Assembly: GCA_945957375.1 (NCBI GenBank)
Contig: CAMFKX010000005.1
Location: 1-53,722, forward strand
Origin: an uncultured Roseiarcus sp.
GTDB taxonomy: Bacteria > Pseudomonadota > Alphaproteobacteria > Rhizobiales > Beijerinckiaceae
Direction of reading: 5' to 3'
DNA length: 53,722 nucleotides
Shown here: positions 7,331 to 14,953 of the stretch, in pieces
Layout of the letters: each line of letters begins with the position of its first letter
Position numbering within the stretch: the stretch's first letter is position 1
Notes under the pieces: model-generated
Told to the model about the DNA's origin: nothing
Database searches by the model: none
Seen by the model: the letters and a program-made list of their open reading frames with translations, nothing else
Position numbers and translations under genes: made by a program

Positions 7331-8739
7331 TGGCGCGGATCGCAGCCTCTCCCAATTCGCGGCTCACCCTGACCGCCATCGGCGACAGCCAGACCGATGC
7401 GTGGACGCCCTATGGCTACAGCCGCGCCGACATGAAATGGCCGGGGCTGCTCGCCGCCATGATCGGCGCGAACGCGAGCCTGCCGATCAGGGCGCGCAAC
7501 TTCGGCGTCAGCGGCCAGACCTCCGCCGATCTCCTCGCGCGCTGCGACTCGATGCAGCAATGGGAAGTTCCGGACATCGCCGCGATCGCCATCGGGGTGA
7601 ACGACCCCGGCGCGCTCACGGGCGCCGCGCAGTCGCCCTATCCGACGCTGACCGGTTCGGCGACCGGCGGCTCGATCGCCGCCGGTTATGTCGGCGTCGC
7701 GCTGGTGGTCACGAGCCCGTCCGGCCAGCGGCTCCTGATCCCGCCGACCACGGTCCAGATCCCTTCCGGGGGCGCAGGAAGCTTCACCATCGGCGCGTTG
7801 AGCGGAATTCCATCGGTGGTGGCGAAATACGACGTCTATCTGACGCCCACCGTCTACGCGAGCGCCGCCCTCGCGCTCGCCGCCTCGACCCAGAGCTATG
7901 TCCTTTCGACCTCGGCGACGGTCGCCGCCGGCGCGACGTCTTCCCTCACCGTCACAGCGCTGCCGTCGAGCGGCGCGGCCTGCCCGTCGGTATCGACCCA
8001 GGCGAACATCCAGGCGCTGATCAAAAGCCTCAAATACGGCGTCGTCGGCTTCAAGGCCGGCGTCGGGTCGATGACCAACTGGGTCGCCGGACAGGCGAGC
8101 CTGCCGGCCAATGCGCCGCCGCTGACGCGCATGCTCGTCATGGACGACACGTCGGCGACCGGCGGCATGGCGGCGATCGCCGGAACCGGACAGCACGCCG
8201 CCATCCCCGGCAATTTCTCCGGCGCGCTCGCCGCCCAGCAGACGGTGTGGGAGCGCCGAACGCCGCAAGCGGGCGCGGCCGGTTGGGGCCGGGTCGCCGT
8301 GACTGGGACGACCCCGTTCGCCGGGTGCTGCGCGCGCATCCTGGTCGTCTCGGCGAACTACCTCAACTTCGCGGCCTCGGCCGGCGACAACGTCGATACC
8401 ACAACGGGCTCGCTCTACCCCTTCGCCGAAGGCGGCGGCGCCGACAACGCCGGCGGCTCGCCGACGTACTATTCGTCCTACAGGGCCGTGCGCGCGCAGC
8501 AGGCCGCCGCGGTCGCGGCCGAGAACGCGGCCGACGCCGCCTGCCTCTACGTCGATCTGTTCGCATTCCAGAGCGCGCTGATCGCCGCCGGCGAAACGAC
8601 GCAGGGTTCGAACGCCTGGCACTGGGCCAACGGCAACCAGCATCACAACGCCTACGGCCACGACGTCGTCGCGCGCGCCTGCCTTTCGGCGATGGCCGCC
8701 AATCGCCCGGCGTGGCTGACGGCGCTGGCGGGGCTCTGA
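7330..8739 (+). CDS. SGNH/GDSL-type hydrolase, probable tail esterase
   Basis: A 469-residue SGNH hydrolase. Block I is AIGDSQTDAW with Ser20 as nucleophile. Block II is FGVSGQTS (Gly62), block III is GVND (Asn91), and the block V histidine lies near the C-terminus in HHNAYGHD (about residues 439-445). About 200 residues are inserted between blocks III and V, giving a protein much longer than a minimal SGNH domain of about 200 residues. In a tail operon, such enzymes usually de-acetylate surface polysaccharide at the adsorption site. Substrate is inferred only from context. The start overlaps the previous stop by one base (TGATG), so the two are probably co-translated. Confidence 0.82.
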   Translation: MARIAASPNSRLTLTAIGDSQTDAWTPYGYSRADMKWPGLLAAMIGANASLPIRARNFGVSGQTSADLLARCDSMQQWEVPDIAAIAIGVNDPGALTGAAQSPYPTLTGSATGGSIAAGYVGVALVVTSPSGQRLLIPPTTVQIPSGGAGSFTIGALSGIPSVVAKYDVYLTPTVYASAALALAASTQSYVLSTSATVAAGATSSLTVTALPSSGAACPSVSTQANIQALIKSLKYGVVGFKAGVGSMTNWVAGQASLPANAPPLTRMLVMDDTSATGGMAAIAGTGQHAAIPGNFSGALAAQQTVWERRTPQAGAAGWGRVAVTGTTPFAGCCARILVVSANYLNFAASAGDNVDTTTGSLYPFAEGGGADNAGGSPTYYSSYRAVRAQQAAAVAAENAADAACLYVDLFAFQSALIAAGETTQGSNAWHWANGNQHHNAYGHDVVARACLSAMAANRPAWLTALAGL

Positions 8740-8809
8740 ACGGACCGCGCGCCTCGGGGCGGATCGCGGGGTCGCAGCGAAAGTGACCCGCCGCCTTTCG
8801 AACGCGCGC

Positions 8810-8899
8810 GCCACCGCCCGCGACGACCCTGATCCCGCCGCCTCGACTGTCGAAGTCGCCCTCCCCGGACCTCGGGCGAGGGAATCCCGGATATCGCCC
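8810..8899. repeat. Hairpin-like interspersed repeat before the endolysin gene
   Basis: CTCGACTGTCGAAGTCGC, CCCTCCCCGGACC and TCGGGCGAGGGAA follow one another here. They form imperfect hairpins in the same style as the repeats at 136-190 and 1747-1925. The open frame of the endolysin extends back through the element to 8783, but the encoded residues look like translated repeat, so the gene start is placed at 8900. No other gene is seen between 8740 and 8899. Confidence 0.45.
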
Positions 8900-9697
8900 A
8901 TGTTCCTTCCGCGCACGCTCTACCTCGACGCCGCCGACATGGCGGCGTTCATCGCCGCCATCCCGAAGTCCGGCTGGACGTGGTCGCCGGTCGGGATCAC
9001 CTGGCACAACACCGCCGAGCCCGATCTCGGCCAATGGGACGCCTGGCCGCAGCGGGTGAAGGAAGCCTGGGGCGACAATTACGACCATTATTGCCGATTC
9101 GAGCAGCGCTGGCATTCCGGCCCGCATTTTTGCGCGACGCCGGACAGGAGCTTCGTCCTGTGCGAGCCGCGCGCGGACGGCGTCCACGCCTCGTGCTTCA
9201 ACCGCACCCATTTCGGCGTCGAGACAGTCGGCAACTTCTGCCGCGGCGGCGACGATCCGCTCACCGGGCGCGGGCTCGCCTCGATGCAGGCCGCCGCCAA
9301 CATCATCGCGGCGCTCTGCAAGCGGATGAGCTGGACGCCGTCGAAGGCGATCAACTTCCATCGCCAGTGCCCGGCGGATCATCACGATTGTCCGGGATCG
9401 CGGGTGACACGGGAATGGGCCGTCGGCCTCGTCGAGTCGCGCCTGGCGAGCCTCGGCGCGCCCTCCGAGCCGCCGCCGGCCCCGGCCGGAGCGCCGGCCT
9501 TCGATCTTTCGGCGGCGCCCGGCGTGCAGGGCGCCCTGAACGCGCTCGGCTTCCGCCTCGACGTCGACGGCGTCGACGGACCCGAGACCGATCAGGCGAT
9601 CCGAAGCTTCCAGAGACATGCCGGACTTGCCGTCGACGGCCGGGTCGGCCCGGCGACGATCGCGGCCATCCAGACGGCGTTGAGGGAGGTGAAATGA
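8900..9697 (+). CDS. Endolysin: N-acetylmuramoyl-L-alanine amidase with peptidoglycan-binding domain
   Basis: A 265-residue two-domain lysin. The N-terminal amidase_2 (T7 lysozyme-like) domain has zinc ligands His36 (GITWHNTA), His154 (INFHRQC) and Cys164 (HHDCPGS). A Pro/Ala linker (about 185-200) leads to a C-terminal PG_binding_1 domain (VQGALNALGFRLDVDG ... IRSFQRHAGLAVDGRVG). It would cut the amide bond between MurNAc and L-alanine for host lysis. No signal peptide is visible, so release should depend on the holin-like product downstream. ATG 8900 is chosen because everything upstream in frame is repeat sequence. It overlaps the next gene by ATGA. Confidence 0.88.
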   Translation: MFLPRTLYLDAADMAAFIAAIPKSGWTWSPVGITWHNTAEPDLGQWDAWPQRVKEAWGDNYDHYCRFEQRWHSGPHFCATPDRSFVLCEPRADGVHASCFNRTHFGVETVGNFCRGGDDPLTGRGLASMQAAANIIAALCKRMSWTPSKAINFHRQCPADHHDCPGSRVTREWAVGLVESRLASLGAPSEPPPAPAGAPAFDLSAAPGVQGALNALGFRLDVDGVDGPETDQAIRSFQRHAGLAVDGRVGPATIAAIQTALREVK

Positions 9698-9954
9698 CGT
9701 TCCATCCGGATCCGTCGCCGGCTGTCCGCGATCCGTCGCCCAGCCTCGAGGAGGCTTTCCGGCTGGCCCGCGCCGCCGCCCATTCGCGCCGCCTCGATAT
9801 CGCGACGCAGGCTGCGCTCGACGCGCTGGTCGATTTCGCGCGCGCCGCGCGCAGCCGGATTCGCGAACTGGACGCCGAATTGACGGGCGCTTGCGAACGC
9901 ATCGCGGCGCTGGAGGCGTCGCGCCGCCGCGAATCCGTCCGCAACGGTCTTTGA
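9694..9954 (+). CDS. Small coiled-coil protein in the lysis region
   Basis: An 86-residue soluble protein starting at ATG 9694 in an ATGA overlap with the endolysin gene. GAGGTGAA just upstream is a good ribosome site. The N-terminus is Pro/Asp-rich (FHPDPSPAVRDPSPS). The rest is a continuous helix rich in Ala, Arg and Glu with coiled-coil spacing (ARSRIRELDAELTGACERIAALEAS). It could be an accessory lysis protein or a structural peptide. I do not recognise a family. Confidence 0.6.
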   Translation: MTFHPDPSPAVRDPSPSLEEAFRLARAAAHSRRLDIATQAALDALVDFARAARSRIRELDAELTGACERIAALEASRRRESVRNGL

Positions 9955-10015
9955 AGCTCCGGCGGCAGCTCGGCCAGCGCGTCCAATCCCAACGCCCTTT
10001 CAGGGAGGAAAAGTC

Positions 10016-10441
10016 ATGGCTCATTCCCCGATCCTCGTCTTCGCGGCGCCGGTCCTCGCGGCGCTCTCGCCGTTCCTGCAAGCCGTCGCTGCGGCCGTGG
10101 CGTCCGGCGCAGTCACCCTCGCCCTGGCGATGTTCGCCCGCTGGACCGGCGTCACGATCAATGCGGCGCATGCCGATTCGCTTCGCAAGGCGGCGCAGAC
10201 CGAGGCGGGCGTGCTCGTCGCCGAAGCCGTCGACAATCTCGCGTCGCGGTCCGTCCCGACCAACTCGCCTGCGGTGGCTGCGGCCGCCGAGCGCATCGCC
10301 ACGACCCTGCCGGACGCGATCAAGGCGCTCGGCATGACGCCCGACGCGCTCGCCCGACTGGTCGCCGGCGAGATCGGCAAGCTGCAGGCGCAGACGACCG
10401 CAATCGCCACGCCCGCCGCCCACGGTCCGAAGACCCCGTGA
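10016..10441 (+). CDS. Putative phage holin (LL-H-like)
   Basis: A 141-residue protein with one N-terminal hydrophobic segment (about residues 8-40, FAAPVLAALSPFLQAVAAAV and AVTLALAMFARW). A helical cytoplasmic part follows, and the segment GVTINAAHADSLRKAAQTEAG resembles the LL-H holin family (Phage_holin_6_1), in which the membrane helix is followed by a conserved Ala-rich helix. ATG 10016 is preceded by GGGAGGAAAAGTC. It lies 61 bases after the small coiled-coil gene and next to the endolysin, the expected place for a holin. The family match is by eye and moderate. Confidence 0.65.
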   Translation: MAHSPILVFAAPVLAALSPFLQAVAAAVASGAVTLALAMFARWTGVTINAAHADSLRKAAQTEAGVLVAEAVDNLASRSVPTNSPAVAAAAERIATTLPDAIKALGMTPDALARLVAGEIGKLQAQTTAIATPAAHGPKTP

Positions 10442-10485
10442 CGCGCCGCTCCGGCGTCCGCTCCCATACGCATCAGGAGATTCCC

Positions 10486-10773
10486 ATGCGCGCCTCATGC
10501 CTCGCCGTCCTTGTCGTCTCGCCGCTGGCGCTCTCCGGCTGCAACGCCGTCGCGCCGGCCGAGATCGCCTCTGTCTCGTGCGCCGGCGCCGAGATGGGCG
10601 CCGCCGTCGCCGTCGCGGTCGCGACGGACGCGAACACGGCGGGCGACACGGGGCGTGCGTCGTCCCGCGCGCAACAAACCGCAGGCGCGGTTCAGCGGGC
10701 GGTCAACGACGCCTGCCCGCTGATCGTCGGCGGCGTCGGCGCGCTGAGCGGGGCCTCGGCGTACAGCAGGTGA
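10486..10773 (+). CDS. Small lipoprotein of the lysis region
   Basis: A 95-residue lipoprotein. A short signal sequence ends in the lipobox LSGC, with the lipidated cysteine at about residue 19. The mature part is Ala/Val-rich with two further cysteines (SVSCAG and NDACPL) that could form a disulfide. ATG 10486 is chosen because CAGGAG sits six bases upstream and gives a proper signal peptide. The longer frame from 10438 would bury it. The stop overlaps a GTG (GTGA) that opens the frame of the next gene. A role as an outer-membrane spanin partner is possible but unproven. Confidence 0.6.
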   Translation: MRASCLAVLVVSPLALSGCNAVAPAEIASVSCAGAEMGAAVAVAVATDANTAGDTGRASSRAQQTAGAVQRAVNDACPLIVGGVGALSGASAYSR

Positions 10774-10784
10774 CGGCGCAACCC

Positions 10785-11189
10785 ATGGCCGCCCACCGGG
10801 ATCGCGGCGACGGAAACCTGGAGGTCATCGTGACGCCACCCGAAAACGCGCCCTGGAGCCTGCTCGACTGGGCGGTCGCAGGTCTGGCCTCGATCGGCGC
10901 GAGCGGCGCGGCCTTCATCTGGCGGCTGATGACCCGGCTCCATTCGCTCGAGGCGGCGGTGCGCCAGCACCGGCGCGACCTCGATGCGGCGCAGTCGAGC
11001 GCCGAGACGGCGCTGTTCCGTCTGGCTGAGCGTCTGGCGACGCTTCACGACGACCACTACCGGTTGCGCGAAACGATCGGCGCGCTGCCGACGCGCAGCG
11101 ACATCCACGACCTCGAACTTCGCCTCGGCGAGAGGCTGGATTCGCTCGCGGCCCGGTTCGACCGCGCGTTCGATCCCCGGTTGTCCTGA
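10785..11189 (+). CDS. Membrane-anchored coiled-coil protein (spanin-like position)
   Basis: A protein of 134 residues if started at ATG 10785. GTG 10770 (overlapping the lipoprotein stop) and GTG 10830 (GGAGG five bases upstream) are alternatives. One membrane helix (WAVAGLASIGASGAAFIW) is followed by a long coiled coil (LHSLEAAVRQHRRDLDAAQSS ... DLELRLGERLDSLAARFD). An inner-membrane anchor with a periplasmic-type coil next to a small lipoprotein recalls an i-spanin/o-spanin pair, though the gene order is reversed and orientation in the membrane is not known. This is the last gene of the phage-like block. The next gene is convergent. Confidence 0.6.
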   Translation: MAAHRDRGDGNLEVIVTPPENAPWSLLDWAVAGLASIGASGAAFIWRLMTRLHSLEAAVRQHRRDLDAAQSSAETALFRLAERLATLHDDHYRLRETIGALPTRSDIHDLELRLGERLDSLAARFDRAFDPRLS

Positions 11190-11192
11190 CGC

Positions 11193-11606
11193 TCACTTGG
11201 GCGCGGGCGCGTTCATGGCACGACGCAGGGATTCCGGAAGCCGCGCGGGCCTGTCGCCGCGGATCGCGACGACGACAACCGTCGCCGTCACCAGTTCGCG
11301 GCCGTCGCGCACGATTCGCTGTCCGAAATCGAGCGACGCGACGCGCACCTTCGCCGTCCATGTCTCGACGGTCAGCAGATCGTCCATCAGCGCCGGCGCC
11401 AGATAGTCGATCGAGAGGCTCTTCACGGCGAACACCACCCCGGTGCTGCCGGCGATCTCCCGGTGCCCGAAGCCGAAATCGCGCAGCCATTCGGTGCGGC
11501 CCCGCTCGAGAAAGCGGAGATACGAGGCGTGATAGACCCGGCCGGAAAAGTCGGTGTCCTCGTAGTAGACCCGGACGCTCATGCGCCCCATCGATCGATC
11601 GTTCAC
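11193..11606 (-). CDS. ybgC: YbgC-family acyl-CoA thioesterase
   Basis: A 137-residue hotdog-fold thioesterase. The family signature YYEDTDFSGRVYHASYL lies near the N-terminus with the catalytic Asp in the EDTD segment, and LRFLERGRTEWLRD follows. YbgC hydrolyses short- or medium-chain acyl-CoA (or acyl-ACP) and is normally encoded upstream of tolQRA-tolB-pal. No tol-pal gene is nearby here: the neighbours are the phage block and fmt. The GTG start at 11606 has GGGGAG upstream, and ATG codons at 11591 and 11582 are alternatives. Its stop lies three bases from the convergent phage gene, so the phage-like block ends right at this gene. Confidence 0.9.
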   Translation of the reverse strand: MNDRSMGRMSVRVYYEDTDFSGRVYHASYLRFLERGRTEWLRDFGFGHREIAGSTGVVFAVKSLSIDYLAPALMDDLLTVETWTAKVRVASLDFGQRIVRDGRELVTATVVVVAIRGDRPARLPESLRRAMNAPAPK

Positions 11607-11686
11607 GGCCTTGCGCTCCCCGAGCCGTTCGGCTTCCGACGGCCTGTCGTTTTGACGCCCCTGCGGCGCGATGCTATCCGCGGCGC

Positions 11687-12643
11687 ATGCGAGTTGTCTT
11701 CATGGGCGCGCCCGAATTCGCGGTTCCAACCTTGCTTCGACTGGTCGAAAGCGGGCGCAGCGTCGTCGCGGTCTACACCCGGGCGCCGAAGCCCGGCGGA
11801 CGGCGGGGTCTGGAGATCAGAAAGACCCCGGTTCACCAAGCCACCGAATCCCTGGGGATTCCGGTCTTTACTCCAGCGTCGCTGAAGCCGCCGGAGGCGC
11901 ACGAGGCCTTCCGCGCCCATGCGGCCGACGTCGGCGTCGTCATCGCTTACGGCCTGCTGCTGCCGGTCGCGATCCTGGAGGCGCCGCGGTTCGGCTGCCT
12001 CAACCTGCATGGCTCGCTTCTGCCCCGCTGGCGCGGCGCGGCGCCGATCCAGCGGGCGATCATGGCCGGCGACCGCGAGACGGGCGTCGAACTGATGCAG
12101 ATGGAGGCGGGACTGGACACCGGGCCGGTCGCGCTCAGCGAAGCGCTGCCGATCCGCCCCTCGGACACGGCCGGCGACCTCACGGGCGCGCTGGCGCGGA
12201 TCGCCGCCGAACTCGCGGTTCGCGGCCTCGACGCGCTCGAAAAGGGAACGCTGGTCTTTCGCGAGCAGCCGGACGCCGGCGTCTGTTACGCGCACAAGAT
12301 CGACAAGCGCGAGACCGAGATCGACTGGTCGCGCGACGCCGATGCGGTGCGCAACCACGTGCATGGCCTCTCGCCCGCGCCGGGCGCCTTCTCCAGCCTC
12401 TCGTTTCGCGGTTCGGTCGAGCGGGTGAAAATTCTTCGCGCGGAAACCGCGCCGGGAAGCGGCGCGCCCGGAACCCTGCTCGACGACGCGATGACGGTCG
12501 CCTGCGGCTCAGGCGCGATCCGCGTCCTGGAAGGGCAGCGCGCGGGGCGCACGACGATGTCGGGGGCGGAGCTCATGCGCCGCGAAGGCCTTGCCGCCGG
12601 GGCCGCCTTCATGACCGCCGGATCGTCTCCAGCTGCGCCGTGA
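11687..12643 (+). CDS. fmt: Methionyl-tRNA formyltransferase
   Basis: A 318-residue Fmt that formylates initiator Met-tRNA using 10-formyl-THF. The N-terminal formyltransferase domain carries Asn106, His108 (LNLHGSLLP) and Asp144 (LDTGPV), matching the E. coli catalytic numbering exactly. The substrate loop SLLPRWRGAAPIQRAI is intact. The C-terminal OB-like domain spans about 205-305. In most relatives fmt sits in a def-fmt(-truA) operon, but neither partner is adjacent here. The end of the gene overlaps the end of the convergent patatin gene by 35 bases. Confidence 0.95.
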   Translation: MRVVFMGAPEFAVPTLLRLVESGRSVVAVYTRAPKPGGRRGLEIRKTPVHQATESLGIPVFTPASLKPPEAHEAFRAHAADVGVVIAYGLLLPVAILEAPRFGCLNLHGSLLPRWRGAAPIQRAIMAGDRETGVELMQMEAGLDTGPVALSEALPIRPSDTAGDLTGALARIAAELAVRGLDALEKGTLVFREQPDAGVCYAHKIDKRETEIDWSRDADAVRNHVHGLSPAPGAFSSLSFRGSVERVKILRAETAPGSGAPGTLLDDAMTVACGSGAIRVLEGQRAGRTTMSGAELMRREGLAAGAAFMTAGSSPAAP

Positions 12644-13475
12644 TCGCGGCGCGCATCTCGTCCTTGACCCCTTCGGCCGCGCGCAGGATCTGGCCCGATT
12701 TGAAGAAATCGAGCAGGCCGAATTGTTCGACCCTCGGCCGGATCAGGATATCCGGGGGGCGGCGCTTGATCTTCTGAGCCGTGATCGCGCCCTGCATGAT
12801 TTGCGCGGCGCCGAACATCGATTCGAGCGGGGTCGGGGCGCGGCGCTTGCGCGAACGCCCGCCGAAGGTGACGTCGACCGCGATGACGATGTCGGCCAGG
12901 TCGAACAGGTGATCGTAAGGAAGCGGGTTCACCGCCCCGCCGTCGATCAGCAGACTTCCCTTGTTTTCGACCGAACGGAAGAGTCCCGGAATCGCCATCG
13001 AGCCGGCGACCGCTGCGGACAGCGAGCCCTCGCGAAACACCGCCTCGCTGCGCGTGGTATAGTCCGTGGCGACGATGATGGTCGGGATCGCAAGGTCCTC
13101 GAACAACTCCGGAACGCCCCTCGGCCAGAACAGCTCGAGGAGGATTTCCGGATCGAGCAAGACCGGGTTACCGCGGCCTCGAAGCAGGAGATCGGCAAAG
13201 CGGCCGACCCGCGCGCGCAGCAACTTCCCGAGAACGTTCGATCGGGTGCGCAGCACCCTGAGCACATGGGCGCGGATGTCGCGCGCCTCCATGCCCGCGG
13301 CGTACGCCGCCCCGATCACCGCGCCCATCGACGTCCCGGCGATGACCGAGGGACGAAGGCCCATCTCGTCCAGAGCCTCGAGCGCCACGACATGGGCGAT
13401 GCCCCTCGCGCCGCCGCTGCCCAGCGCGATGGCGACGGAGGGACGCCGATCCCCGGCGTCGCGGACCCGGTCCAT
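12609..13475 (-). CDS. Patatin-like phospholipase (RssA/NTE family)
   Basis: A 288-residue patatin-fold serine hydrolase. It has the glycine-rich oxyanion loop GSGGARGIAH near residue 20, the nucleophile elbow GTSMG about 28 residues later, and the Asp of the catalytic dyad in IDGGAVNPLP. No signal peptide or membrane segment is visible, so it is likely cytoplasmic and acts on phospholipids or acyl esters. The start at 13475 lies one base after the purD stop (TGA-C-ATG), so it is probably translated with purD. A longer frame to 13571 would overlap purD by about 95 bases and is not needed. Confidence 0.88.
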   Translation of the reverse strand: MDRVRDAGDRRPSVAIALGSGGARGIAHVVALEALDEMGLRPSVIAGTSMGAVIGAAYAAGMEARDIRAHVLRVLRTRSNVLGKLLRARVGRFADLLLRGRGNPVLLDPEILLELFWPRGVPELFEDLAIPTIIVATDYTTRSEAVFREGSLSAAVAGSMAIPGLFRSVENKGSLLIDGGAVNPLPYDHLFDLADIVIAVDVTFGGRSRKRRAPTPLESMFGAAQIMQGAITAQKIKRRPPDILIRPRVEQFGLLDFFKSGQILRAAEGVKDEMRAAITAQLETIRRS

Positions 13476-13476
13476 G

Positions 13477-14760
13477 TCAGGGCCCGGCCGCGCGCTCCCG
13501 CGCGACCGCGCGCCAACCGATGTCGCGTCGGAAAAACCCCTCCGGCCACCTGATTTGATCCACGGCCGCATAGGCCCGCTCCTGCGCTTCCCGGACGGTG
13601 GGTCCGCGCGCAGTCACCGCCAGAACCCGTCCTCCATTGGCGATGATATCGTCGCCCGCACGCCGCGTCCCCGCCTGCAGCACGGCCACGCCGGGCAAGC
13701 GCTCCGCCTCGGCGATGCCCGCGATCCGGGTCCCGAGCAGGGGCTCGCCCGGATAGCCGCGCGCGGCCATGATGACGGTCAGAGCGGCGTCGGCGCTGAA
13801 CGCGGGGGATCCGCCGGGCAGCGCGCCCTTCGCCGCGGCGGCGAGCCATGGCAAGAGATCGTCGTCGAGGCGTTCCAGAATCGCCTCCGTCTCCGGGTCG
13901 CCGAAGCGGACGTTGAACTCGATCAGCTTCGGGCCGTCGCTTCCGATCATCAATCCGGCGAACAGCACGCCGCGAAACGGCGTCCCCCGCGCCGCCATGC
14001 CGCGCACCGTCGGCAAGACGATCTCGCGCATCACCCGGTCGGCCATTTCCGCCGTCATCAGCGACGGCGGCGAATAGGCGCCCATGCCGCCGGTGTTCGG
14101 GCCGGTGTCGCCCTCTCCCACCCGCTTGTGGTCCTGCGCGCTCGCGAAAGCCGTGGCCGAAACGCCGTCGCACAGGGCGAAGAACGACACTTCCTCGCCG
14201 TCGAGGAAGTCCTCGACCACCGCTTCGGCGCTCGACTCCCCTGAAGCCGGCAGCAGCCCGTCGATCGCGGCCTCCGCCTCCTCCACGGTCTCGGCGACGG
14301 TGACGCCCTTGCCGGCGGCCAGACCGTCGGCCTTGACCACGATCGGCGCGCCGCGGGCGCGGATAAACGCCTTGGCTTCGTTCCGGCTGCGAAACCGGCC
14401 GTAGGCCGCCGTCGGGATCGCGAATTCGCGGCAAAAGTCCTTGGTGAAGCCCTTCGACCCCTCGAGTTGGGCGGCCGCGCGCGACGGCCCGAAACAGGCG
14501 ACGCCGGCTCGCTCGAGATCGTCGGCGACGCCCGCGACCAGCGGCGCCTCCGGCCCGACAATCACGAGGTCGATCGTCTCCCGCTCGCACAATGCGACGA
14601 TCGCGGCATGGTCGGCGAGATCCAGCGGAACCGTCCGCGCGACCTCGGCGCATCCCGGATTGCCGGGCGCGACGATCAGCTTGCCGAGGCTCGGCGACCG
14701 CGCGCAGGCCCGCGCGAGCGCATGCTCGCGTCCGCCGGAACCGAGAATCAAGACGTTCAT
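13477..14760 (-). CDS. purD: Phosphoribosylamine-glycine ligase (GARS)
   Basis: A 427-residue PurD catalysing ATP-dependent joining of glycine to phosphoribosylamine in purine synthesis. The start MNVLILGSGGREHAL is standard. The ATP-grasp core shows SKGFTKDFC, PIVVKADGLAAGKGV, and the metal-binding FNVRFGDPETE. Length matches the family at about 425. It is followed with one base of spacing by the patatin gene. The start at 14760 is preferred over the upstream in-frame ATG at 14832, whose extra residues lack family character. The 193 bases to the divergent isomerase gene hold no feature I can support beyond presumed promoters. Confidence 0.96.
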   Translation of the reverse strand: MNVLILGSGGREHALARACARSPSLGKLIVAPGNPGCAEVARTVPLDLADHAAIVALCERETIDLVIVGPEAPLVAGVADDLERAGVACFGPSRAAAQLEGSKGFTKDFCREFAIPTAAYGRFRSRNEAKAFIRARGAPIVVKADGLAAGKGVTVAETVEEAEAAIDGLLPASGESSAEAVVEDFLDGEEVSFFALCDGVSATAFASAQDHKRVGEGDTGPNTGGMGAYSPPSLMTAEMADRVMREIVLPTVRGMAARGTPFRGVLFAGLMIGSDGPKLIEFNVRFGDPETEAILERLDDDLLPWLAAAAKGALPGGSPAFSADAALTVIMAARGYPGEPLLGTRIAGIAEAERLPGVAVLQAGTRRAGDDIIANGGRVLAVTARGPTVREAQERAYAAVDQIRWPEGFFRRDIGWRAVARERAAGP

Positions 14761-14953
14761 CCGGGATATCCAAAATGCGATCGGCCGACTCGCGCAGCGG
14801 CCGTTGGGCGCAAAGTGGCCGGGACCACCCATCCGATCAAGTCCTCGGCGCCGCCGGGGCGTCCGTCGATCGAACGCGGGGCGATCATCCGCCTTGCGCG
14901 GAGCGGTCCTGGCGTCGCATTGTCAGCCAAAATCGCGACCCTCGGAAACGCCC

